NCBI GenBank assembly: GCA_965364735.1
Contig: CBDTYW010000160.1
Span: 1-8,580 of the forward strand
Source: CBDTYW01 sp965364735
GTDB taxonomy: Bacteria > Actinomycetota > Nitriliruptoria > Nitriliruptorales > Nitriliruptoraceae
Direction of reading: 5' to 3'
Length of the DNA: 8,580 nucleotides
The first letter of the stretch is position 1, and each line of letters begins with the position of its first letter. A program made the translations under genes and the position numbers. The notes under the pieces are model-generated. The model was not told the origin of the DNA and did not search any database. It saw nothing but the letters and a program-made list of their open reading frames with translations. Positions 1 through 4,875 of this stretch are shown in pieces.

Positions 1-795
1 CGCGACACCGAGCGCGTGGACGCGGCCCTCCGTGCGATCGAGGCCAGCACCGAGGTCGCCATGACACGGGGCAAGCTCGACGAGTCGGCGCGTCAGGACG
101 CCCTCGGCCGCATCACCGCCGGGGTGGACGTCGCCGCGGCGTGCGCGGACGCCGAGCTGCTCATCGAGGCGACCCGCGAGGACCTGGACCACAAGCGCGA
201 GATCCTTCAGGAGGCAGCCCGGCACCTTCCTGCTCGGGCCGTGATCGCGACCAACACGACCACGCTCTCGATCACGGAGATCGCCAGCGGGCTCGCGGAC
301 CCGAGCCGAGCCGTGGGGATGCACTTCTTCACGCCCGTGCCGAAGACCCGGCTGTGCGAGATCGTCAGGGGCCTCCAGTCCAGCGCCGAGGCGGTCGCGC
401 TCGCCGAGGCGACGGCCTGGGCCATGGGGCGCTCGACGATCGTCGTCTCCGACCAGCCCGGATTCGTCACCACGAGGCTCAGCGCGCTGCTTGGCAACGA
501 GGCGATGCGGATGCTCCAGGAGCGGGTGGCATCACCTGCGGCGATCGACACGGCGATGCGGCTGGGCCTCAACCACCCGATGGGGCCGCTCGAGGTCCTC
601 GACCACGTCGGCCTCGACATCCGGCTGATGGCGCTGGAACACCTCGCGCTGACGCTGGGTGACCGGTTCCGGCCGACCCCGCTGCACCGTCAGCTCGTGG
701 CTGCAGGGCGACTCGGCCGCAAGTCCGGACACGGGATCTACCGCTACGACGCCAACGGCCACCGGATCGGCGACGACGTCGAGCTCCCGGACTGA
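1..795 (+). CDS. 3-hydroxyacyl-CoA dehydrogenase family protein, 5'-truncated by the window edge
   Basis: The reading frame is open from base 1, so the gene starts outside the window. The 264 visible codons lack the N-terminal GxGxxG part of the Rossmann fold, roughly 35-40 residues judged against mycobacterial FadB2. Family members oxidise 3-hydroxyacyl-CoA with NAD(P)+ in fatty acid, aromatic or butyryl-CoA metabolism in the cytoplasm. Seen here, numbering from the GTG at 16: IEATREDLDHKREI (50-63), TNTTTLSITEIA (79-90), GMHFFTPVP (101-109) with the catalytic His103, Glu115, and NHPMGPLEVLDHVGLD in the C-terminal helical domain, ending in the usual GRLGRKSGHGIYRY. Aligned by eye to the human mitochondrial enzyme, His158 and Glu170 are kept, but Ser137 is Thr82 and Asn208 is Thr153 (PGFVTTR instead of PGFIVNR). 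The family call is firm. The substrate is unknown, and the altered pocket suggests a divergent subgroup. Confidence 0.9.
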   Translation, partial: RDTERVDAALRAIEASTEVAMTRGKLDESARQDALGRITAGVDVAAACADAELLIEATREDLDHKREILQEAARHLPARAVIATNTTTLSITEIASGLADPSRAVGMHFFTPVPKTRLCEIVRGLQSSAEAVALAEATAWAMGRSTIVVSDQPGFVTTRLSALLGNEAMRMLQERVASPAAIDTAMRLGLNHPMGPLEVLDHVGLDIRLMALEHLALTLGDRFRPTPLHRQLVAAGRLGRKSGHGIYRYDANGHRIGDDVELPD

Positions 796-856
796 CAACA
801 TCCGTTGCATCCAGCGCAAGGGAATTGCTCAAGGTCCGTCGGGCCAGCTGCTCGGC
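796..856. other. Short convergent intergenic gap
   Basis: These 61 bases separate the convergent stop codons of the dehydrogenase gene and the unrecognised 261-residue gene. I see no strong hairpin, T-tract or other recognisable signal, so how the two transcripts end here is not visible. Confidence 0.5.
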
Positions 857-1642
857 TCAGCGGAGACGCTTGGCCGTGGCGGTCGCTGCGACGTCGTCGG
901 CGTACACGGGCGGCGGGACGATCTCTTTCCATGCCGCCTTGGCAGCGCCGACCGCACCCCGGACGTTGGCGTCCGCACGGGCGAGGTGAACGGCCCAGAG
1001 CAGCATCGGCGGGGCGAGCGCGACGGCCGCCTCGAGGAGCTTCGGATCGTGCCGCGCGATCGAGCCGAACAACAGACCCTTGGCCCGATGGAAGTCGGAG
1101 CCGTGCTCGAAGTCCGGCGGGAAGTCGATGCCGTCGTCGACCGACGCCGGGAGGTTGAACGTCATCGGCTCGCGGTTGGTCAGCTGGCAGACCTCGACCT
1201 CGACCCATGCGAGCCGTAGGCGCTGACGCGCCGCCCGTGGGCTCTCGGTCAGGTTCTCGACGTCATGCGTTGCGACGCCGAGGCGCTGGTTGCACAGGCG
1301 CGAGTCGCCGCGTCCGACCGCGTCCGCCACCAGGCCGATGCGCAGCATCGCTGCGTCGACCTCGTCGCGGGCCATGGCGAGACCTTCGGCGTCGTGTGCC
1401 TCCGCGTCCAGATGCAGGCCGAGCTCGCGCAGGACGCGCGCCTGCTCCGCGAGGATCCACGGCTGGAGCACGGTCGTGTCGCAGGACTCCCACCACTGCC
1501 ACGCCAGGTCGCAACGCCCGAGGCGTGACCAGACGATCCCATGCCAGACCGGCTGGGCCTTGGGATGACGGAGCTTGGCGCGGACGTCGGCAGGCGTGAA
1601 CGCCTTGACGGCAGCGGCAGGAGGTTTCGGGAGAGCAGACAT
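857..1642 (-). CDS. Unrecognised soluble, helix-rich protein (261 aa)
   Basis: I do not recognise the family. The protein opens with a Pro/Ala-rich tail (residues 1-16), followed by mostly amphipathic helices. Residues 35-110 (GRCDLAWQWWESC, then PWILAEQARVLRELGLHLDAEAHDAEGLA) have the small/large/aromatic spacing of TPR-like helical pairs, which suggests a scaffold or binding role, but this is inference only. There is no signal peptide or membrane segment. Four cysteines (44, 54, 117, 152) do not form an obvious metal motif. The ATG start has no good Shine-Dalgarno; a TATTCT box lies 6 nt before it, consistent with a leaderless transcript. Codon bias is that of a normal coding gene: the third positions are GC-rich and the frame is open over its full length. 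It lies downstream of groEL on the same strand but is separated by a strong hairpin, so it probably has its own promoter. Confidence 0.8.
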   Translation of the reverse strand: MSALPKPPAAAVKAFTPADVRAKLRHPKAQPVWHGIVWSRLGRCDLAWQWWESCDTTVLQPWILAEQARVLRELGLHLDAEAHDAEGLAMARDEVDAAMLRIGLVADAVGRGDSRLCNQRLGVATHDVENLTESPRAARQRLRLAWVEVEVCQLTNREPMTFNLPASVDDGIDFPPDFEHGSDFHRAKGLLFGSIARHDPKLLEAAVALAPPMLLWAVHLARADANVRGAVGAAKAAWKEIVPPPVYADDVAATATAKRLR

Positions 1643-1648
1643 GCCGGG

Positions 1649-1654
1649 AGAATA
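1649..1654 (-). promoter_or_regulatory. Putative -10 box (TATTCT) for a leaderless transcript
   Basis: On the minus strand TATTCT fits the actinobacterial TANNNT -10 pattern and is followed by 6 nt and then the ATG at 1642. Transcription would therefore start at or next to the start codon. No Shine-Dalgarno lies at a working distance; GGGGAG at 1659-1664 is too far. No clear -35 is seen. This is inference from spacing. Confidence 0.4.
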
Positions 1655-1734
1655 CGGCTCCCCGAGACCACCTGCTGACCACCCTCCCCCGCCCGCACCC
1701 GTTCGCCCGTTTCGCCCACTTCCCGTGAACGCGG

Positions 1735-1765
1735 CGCGCCCCGCGAGCTGAGCTCGCGGGGCGCG
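1735..1765 (-). terminator. Strong hairpin terminator after groEL
   Basis: A perfect inverted repeat with 15-base arms (1735-1749 and 1751-1765) around a single central base lies about 40 nt downstream of the groEL stop. The arms are almost entirely G/C near the base of the stem. A real RNA loop would open the innermost AGCT pairs. There is no T-tract afterwards on the minus strand, which is common for terminators in GC-rich actinobacteria. It most likely ends the groES-groEL message or protects its 3' end. A smaller stem (arms TGAGCC and GGCTCA) lies between it and groEL at 1779-1792. Confidence 0.75.
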
Positions 1766-1803
1766 TCGATGTTGCGGTTGAGCCGTGGCTCAGGTGACTG
1801 GGC

Positions 1804-3447
1804 TCAGAAGCCCATGCCGCCCATGCCGCCGTCCATGCCGTGGTCGTGACCGCCGCCACCGCCGGCGCCCTCGGGCTCCGGCTTGTCAGCGATGAGCGCC
1901 TCGGTGGTGAGGAGCAGACCCGCGATCGACGCGGCGTTCTGCAGCGCGGAGCGCGTGACCTTGGCCGGGTCGATGACGCCAGCCTTGATGAGGTCGACGT
2001 ACTCGCCGGTCAGGGCGTTGAGACCGTGGCCGGCCTCGAGTCCACGAACCTTCTCGATCACGACGGAGCCTTCGAGGCCCGCGTTGCTGGCGATCCAGTA
2101 CAGCGGAGCGGACAGCGCCTTGCGGATGATCTGCGCGCCGGTCGCCTGGTCGCCCTCGAGGTCGAGCTTGTCCAGCGCCTTCTCGGCCTGGAGAAGCGCG
2201 GTGCCGCCACCGGCGACGATGCCCTCCTCGACGGCCGCGCGGGTCGCGGAGAGCGCGTCCTCGATGCGGTGCTTGATCTCCTTCAGCTCGGTCTCGGTGG
2301 CAGCGCCGACCTTGACCACGGCAACGCCGCCGGAGAGCTTCGCGAGACGCTCCTGGAGCTTCTCACGGTCCCAGTCGGAGTCCGTGTTGTCGATCTCGGC
2401 CTTGATCTGCGCGATGCGACCCTTGATGTCGTCCTCGGAGCCAGAGCCCTCGACGATCGTCGTGGAGTCCTTCGTGATGACGACCTTGCGGGCGCGACCG
2501 AGCAGGTCCAGGGTGGTGGCGTCGAGCTTGAGGCCGACCTCCTCGGAGATGACCTGGCCACCCGTCAGGACAGCGATGTCCTGGAGCATGGCCTTGCGAC
2601 GCTCACCGAAGCCCGGCGCCTTGACGGCAGCGGAGGTGAAGACCCCACGGATCTTGTTCACGACGAGGGTCGCGAGGGCCTCTCCCTCGACGTCCTCTGC
2701 GACGATCACGAGGGGCTTGCCGGCCTGCATGACCTTCTCGAGGACGGGGACGAGGTCCGCGACCGAGGAGACCTTGGAGTTGGCGATGAGGATGTAGGCG
2801 TCCTCGAAGACGACCTCCATGCGCTCCGTGTCGGTCACCATGTACGGCGAGATGTAGCCCTTGTCGAACTGCATGCCCTCGACGAAGTCAAGGTCCATGC
2901 CGAAGGTCTGGGACTCCTCGACCGTGATGACGCCGTCCTTGCCGACCTTGTCCATCGCGTCAGCGATGATCGTGCCGACGGTGGTGTCGTTGTTGGCGGA
3001 GATGCCCGCGACGTTCGCGATCTCTTCCTGCGTCTCGATCTCGCGAGCCATCTCGGAGATGGACTCGACGACACGCTCGACGGCGGCGTCGATGCCACGC
3101 TTGAGCAGCATCGGGTTCGCTCCGGCGGCCACGTTGCGGAGGCCCTCCTTCACGATGGCCTGAGCGAGCACGGTGGCCGTGGTCGTTCCGTCACCGGCGA
3201 CGTCGTTCGTCTTGGTGGCGACTTCCTTGGCGAGCTGCGCGCCCATGTTCTCGTAGGGGTCCTCGAGCTCGATCTCGCGGGCGACGGTGACGCCGTCCTT
3301 CGTGATCGTGGGAGCTCCCCACTTCTTGTCGATGACGACGTTGCGACCCTTGGGTCCGAGCGTGACCTTGACGGCGTTGGCGAGCTGGTTGACGCCCGAC
3401 TCGAGGCGACGACGTGCGTCCTCGCTGTAGCTGAGTTGCTTGGACAT
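1804..3447 (-). CDS. groEL: Chaperonin GroEL (Hsp60), operon copy next to groES
   Basis: This is the 60-kDa chaperonin subunit. It forms tetradecameric rings that fold cytosolic proteins in an ATP-driven cycle with GroES. It is full length at 547 residues. Motifs seen: GPKGRNVVI (31-39), KDGVTVA (50-56), the ATP-site DGTTT (86-90), and the chaperonin signature AAVEEGIVAGGG in the second equatorial part. The N-terminal half reads like the canonical GroEL2 type of actinobacteria (KKWGAPTIT, EGLRNVAAGANP) although the gene is paired with groES. The C-terminal tail (527-547) combines a Gly run and HDHG with the usual GGM repeats, ending GGMGGMGF. The ATG is preceded on the minus strand by GGAAGGGAA at 3455-3463, a usable ribosome site. 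It follows groES by 86 nt and should be heat-regulated through the CIRCE sites upstream of groES. A second groEL elsewhere in the genome is likely but not visible here. Confidence 0.98.
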   Translation of the reverse strand: MSKQLSYSEDARRRLESGVNQLANAVKVTLGPKGRNVVIDKKWGAPTITKDGVTVAREIELEDPYENMGAQLAKEVATKTNDVAGDGTTTATVLAQAIVKEGLRNVAAGANPMLLKRGIDAAVERVVESISEMAREIETQEEIANVAGISANNDTTVGTIIADAMDKVGKDGVITVEESQTFGMDLDFVEGMQFDKGYISPYMVTDTERMEVVFEDAYILIANSKVSSVADLVPVLEKVMQAGKPLVIVAEDVEGEALATLVVNKIRGVFTSAAVKAPGFGERRKAMLQDIAVLTGGQVISEEVGLKLDATTLDLLGRARKVVITKDSTTIVEGSGSEDDIKGRIAQIKAEIDNTDSDWDREKLQERLAKLSGGVAVVKVGAATETELKEIKHRIEDALSATRAAVEEGIVAGGGTALLQAEKALDKLDLEGDQATGAQIIRKALSAPLYWIASNAGLEGSVVIEKVRGLEAGHGLNALTGEYVDLIKAGVIDPAKVTRSALQNAASIAGLLLTTEALIADKPEPEGAGGGGGHDHGMDGGMGGMGF

Positions 3448-3482
3448 GTGTCCGTTCCCTTCCAGGAGATCTGTCAGTGGTT

Positions 3483-3497
3483 CAGGTCAACGACCTG
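3483..3497 (-). other. Small hairpin in the groES-groEL spacer
   Basis: A perfect 6-bp stem (CAGGTC/GACCTG) with a 3-nt loop lies 36 nt after the groES stop and 35 nt before the groEL start. It has no T-tract and should not stop transcription. It could be a processing or stability element that sets the ratio of the two cistrons, as described for the groESL mRNA of Agrobacterium. Its role here is inference. Confidence 0.45.
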
Positions 3498-3533
3498 GTG
3501 ACGATGTGTGGGTCTTGCTGACGAGCGGTGTCG

Positions 3534-3842
3534 TCAGTCGACGACGGCGAGCATGTCGCGCGCCGAGAGGATCAGGTAGGTCTCTCCGCCGACCTTGACC
3601 TCGGTGCCGCCGTACTTCGAGAAGAGGACCTTCTGGCCTTCCTTGACGTCGACGGGGATGATCTCGCCCGAGGTGTCGGAGCGCTTGCCCGGACCGACGG
3701 CGATGACCGTGCCCTGCTGCGGCTTCTCCTTGGCGGTCTCGGGGATGACGAGACCGGATGCGGTGGTGGTCTCAGCCTCGTCGACCGTGACGAGGATGCG
3801 GTCCTCGAGCGGACGGATGCCGACCTTCGTTGCTGTGGACAA
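3534..3842 (-). CDS. groES: Co-chaperonin GroES (Hsp10), TTG start
   Basis: GroES is the 10-kDa heptameric lid of the GroEL cage. From the TTG at 3842 the product is 102 residues, close to the family norm of about 95-100. It reads MSTATKVGIRPLEDRILV at the start, with the mobile-loop region around residues 20-35 (DEAETTTASGLVIPE), then GTVIAVGPGKR (44-54), PVDVKEGQKVLFSKYGGTEV (63-82) and the C-terminal LSARDMLAVVD. The TTG start is chosen because family homology begins right after it and a good AAGGAG site lies 7 nt upstream. The frame stays open further upstream to a GTG at 3929, but those codons (rich in Pro/Thr/Asn) do not look like GroES and lie in the leader. It is the first gene of the groES-groEL operon, under HrcA/CIRCE control. 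Confidence 0.97.
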   Translation of the reverse strand: MSTATKVGIRPLEDRILVTVDEAETTTASGLVIPETAKEKPQQGTVIAVGPGKRSDTSGEIIPVDVKEGQKVLFSKYGGTEVKVGGETYLILSARDMLAVVD

Positions 3843-3849
3843 CGTGGTG

Positions 3850-3855
3850 CTCCTT
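3850..3855 (-). promoter_or_regulatory. Ribosome binding site that sets the groES TTG start
   Basis: AAGGAG on the minus strand, 7 nt before the TTG. No ATG or GTG lies at a suitable distance, so this site decides the non-canonical start. Confidence 0.8.
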
Positions 3856-3962
3856 GATGGGGTGGGGTTGTTGGTCTGGGTGGGCGTGGCCGGCTCGCGA
3901 CCGCGTGCAACCTCAAGATCTGGGTGCACCGTCGCTCACGACGACATCACGCTCCGTCGTTG

Positions 3963-3989
3963 TTGGCACTCGATCATATCGAGTGCCAG
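3963..3989. promoter_or_regulatory. CIRCE operator 1 (HrcA site), promoter-distal to groES -10
   Basis: Arms TTGGCACTC and GAGTGCCAG are separated by exactly 9 nt, matching the CIRCE layout TTAGCACTC-N9-GAGTGCTAA. Unusually, the symmetry continues into the spacer, giving 11-base perfect arms (3964-3974 and 3978-3988) around CAT. It covers the expected transcription start of groES, so bound HrcA would block initiation or early elongation. In the mRNA the same bases would form a strong stem at the 5' end. Confidence 0.9.
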
Positions 3990-3993
3990 AGGG

Positions 3994-4023
3994 AAGTTAG
4001 CACTCTCGCCCTGAGAGTGTCAA
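3994..4023 (-). promoter_or_regulatory. groES-groEL promoter (housekeeping sigma type)
   Basis: On the minus strand a perfect -35 TTGACA (4018-4023) is followed by an 18-nt spacer and TAACTT (3994-3999). The -10 is preceded by TGC, an extended -10 feature. Transcription should start near 3985-3988, giving a leader of about 145 nt before the TTG of groES. CIRCE 2 overlaps the -35 and spacer and CIRCE 1 overlaps the start, so this promoter is normally repressed and released on heat or misfolding stress. Confidence 0.8.
3997..4023. promoter_or_regulatory. CIRCE operator 2 (HrcA site), over the groES promoter
   Basis: The left arm TTAGCACTC is a perfect consensus half, followed by a 9-nt spacer and GAGTGTCAA, which differs from the consensus right arm at two places. 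The right arm also contains the TGTCAA that is the -35 element on the other strand, which explains its drift from the consensus. It is separated from CIRCE 1 by 7 nt. Tandem CIRCEs before groES are known in Streptomyces and mycobacteria. Confidence 0.9.
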
Positions 4024-4246
4024 AGGCTTGCGCGACTTCGACGCAGGTCGCACAACGAACCCTGAGAGCGTCGAATTCGCCCGAATCTCGCGGCTTCCAC
4101 CGCCTGCCTCACGTACGTCGGCGGGCCGATCAGGCTCGCCCAGGGCGTGATCTGACTAGCCAAGCCTTCCCGATCCGGCGTCCGAGGCGCCACATCGCGG
4201 CGGCGTACGACTCCGCCCAGCCTCGCGCGCACGGCGAACGCACGCA
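4024..4246. other. Intergenic region between groES and BldD-like promoters, no clear gene
   Basis: This is the larger part of the 511-base gap between the groES start and the BldD-like start. Short frames are open here on both strands but lack ribosome sites and recognisable protein sequence. I see only small palindromes (ACGTACGT near 4113, CGCCC-A-GGGCG near 4138-4148) and no riboswitch or RNA gene that I recognise. Confidence 0.5.
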
Positions 4247-4275
4247 TGGACAAACTCACGGAGCGTCACCAAACT
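4247..4275 (+). promoter_or_regulatory. Putative promoter of the BldD-like gene
   Basis: TGGACA (4247-4252) is one base from the -35 consensus. After exactly 17 nt comes CAAACT (4270-4275), a weak -10 that lacks the first T of TANNNT. Transcription would begin near 4282, about 70 nt before the ATG. The spacer holds the candidate BldD box, which supports the assignment, but the -10 is poor. Confidence 0.4.
4256..4268 (+). promoter_or_regulatory. Candidate BldD box (autoregulatory)
   Basis: TCACGGAGCGTCA matches the Streptomyces BldD consensus TNACNCWGNGTNA, as I recall it, at every fixed position except one (G for C at position 6). It lies between the putative -35 and -10. A second symmetric element, GTGA-ACC-TCAC at 4289-4299, lies just after the expected start and resembles the older AGTGA-N-TCACC description. 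Streptomyces BldD represses its own gene. Confidence 0.5.
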
Positions 4276-4343
4276 GCCGTTGTTGTCGGTGAACCTCACG
4301 AAGCGGGGACTGCCACGACGCCCGCCCACTCCTCATCAGGGCC

Positions 4344-4348
4344 AAGGA
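4344..4348 (+). promoter_or_regulatory. Ribosome binding site that sets the BldD-like start
   Basis: AAGGA lies 5 nt before the ATG at 4354. The in-frame ATG at 4246 has no such site and lies in the putative -35 region. Confidence 0.65.
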
Positions 4349-4353
4349 CTGAC

Positions 4354-4845
4354 ATGACTGCCGCCAACGACTACCAGAAGCACCTCGGCGAGCGCCTCCG
4401 CGCGATCCGCAACCAGCAGGGCATCACGCTGCAGGACGTCGAGGACCGCAGCGAGGGCACGTGGAAGGCCGTTGTCGTCGGCTCGTACGAGCGCGGCGAC
4501 CGGGCCATCTCCGTCGCCAAGCTGGCGTCGCTGGCCGGCTTCTACGGCGTCCCGATCGCGGACCTGCTCCCCGAGCGCAACACCGGCACCAACCGGGACG
4601 GCTCGGCGTCGCGTCAGCGTCTCGTCCTCGACCTCACCCGCCTGTCGGACCTCGGAGCCCGCGACGACACCATGGAGGCGCTCGCGCGCTACGCCATGCA
4701 CGTCCAGGTCGAGCGGGGCGACTACAACGGCCGGATGCTGACGCTGCGCGGCGACGATCTCCGCGCGCTCGCCGTCGCCTTCGGCGCGGACCCTGACCAG
4801 CTCATCGAGCGCCTCGTCGACGAGTCCGTCCTCGTCGGCACCTGA
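4354..4845 (+). CDS. bldD: BldD-like developmental regulator with cyclic-di-GMP motif
   Basis: BldD is an actinobacterial XRE-family repressor. In Streptomyces it holds back sporulation genes when dimerised by tetrameric cyclic-di-GMP. From the ATG at 4354 the product is 163 residues, near the usual length. Residues 8-72 are the helix-turn-helix domain, with WKAVVVGSYERGDRAISV (37-54) almost identical to Streptomyces BldD as I remember it, then FYGVPIADLLPE (63-74). After a linker (75-88) the C-terminal domain carries the ligand signature RGD-X8-RGDD (121-135); the Streptomyces form is RGD-X8-RQDD, so one non-acidic residue differs. The longer frame from 4246 adds 36 residues without homology and is rejected. 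The gene diverges from groES and meets the GNAT gene tail to tail 25 nt later. Whether this organism sporulates cannot be told, as BldD proteins also occur in non-sporulating relatives. Confidence 0.93.
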   Translation: MTAANDYQKHLGERLRAIRNQQGITLQDVEDRSEGTWKAVVVGSYERGDRAISVAKLASLAGFYGVPIADLLPERNTGTNRDGSASRQRLVLDLTRLSDLGARDDTMEALARYAMHVQVERGDYNGRMLTLRGDDLRALAVAFGADPDQLIERLVDESVLVGT

Positions 4846-4875
4846 CCCAGGATCGGCCGGGCGCCCGCCGTCAGG
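4841..4875. terminator. Candidate bidirectional terminator spanning two stop codons
   Basis: The outer arms CCTGAC (4841-4846) and GTCAGG (4870-4875) are perfect inverted repeats, and each contains the stop codon of one of the two convergent genes. Inside, CGGC/GCCG and GGG/CCC can pair to extend the stem with a bulge. There are no T-tracts. The symmetric placement suggests that it serves both transcripts. Confidence 0.45.

Noticed and set aside
1840..3501. A 553-codon open frame antisense to groEL
   Set aside because: It is a codon-bias shadow of groEL. GC-rich third positions keep the opposite frame open. The product is low-complexity (rich in Asp, Leu, Arg, Val) with no recognisable domain, while groEL is certain.
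3843..3929. Longer GroES from an upstream in-frame GTG (131 residues)
   Set aside because: The added 29 residues do not resemble GroES, no ribosome site precedes the GTG, and the TTG at 3842 has an AAGGAG at ideal spacing where homology begins.
4024..4246. Possible riboswitch or small RNA in the groES/BldD-like gap
   Set aside because: I found only short palindromes and no conserved core of a riboswitch class that I know. An Rfam covariance search would be needed to revive the idea.
4020..4259. Small open frame on the minus strand upstream of groES
   Set aside because: No ribosome site, no recognisable protein, Arg-rich composition typical of out-of-frame GC-rich DNA, and it runs towards the groES promoter and CIRCE 2.
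4246..4353. N-terminal extension of the BldD-like protein from the ATG at 4246
   Set aside because: The extra 36 residues lack homology, have no ribosome site, and overlap the putative promoter and operator. The ATG at 4354 gives the family length.
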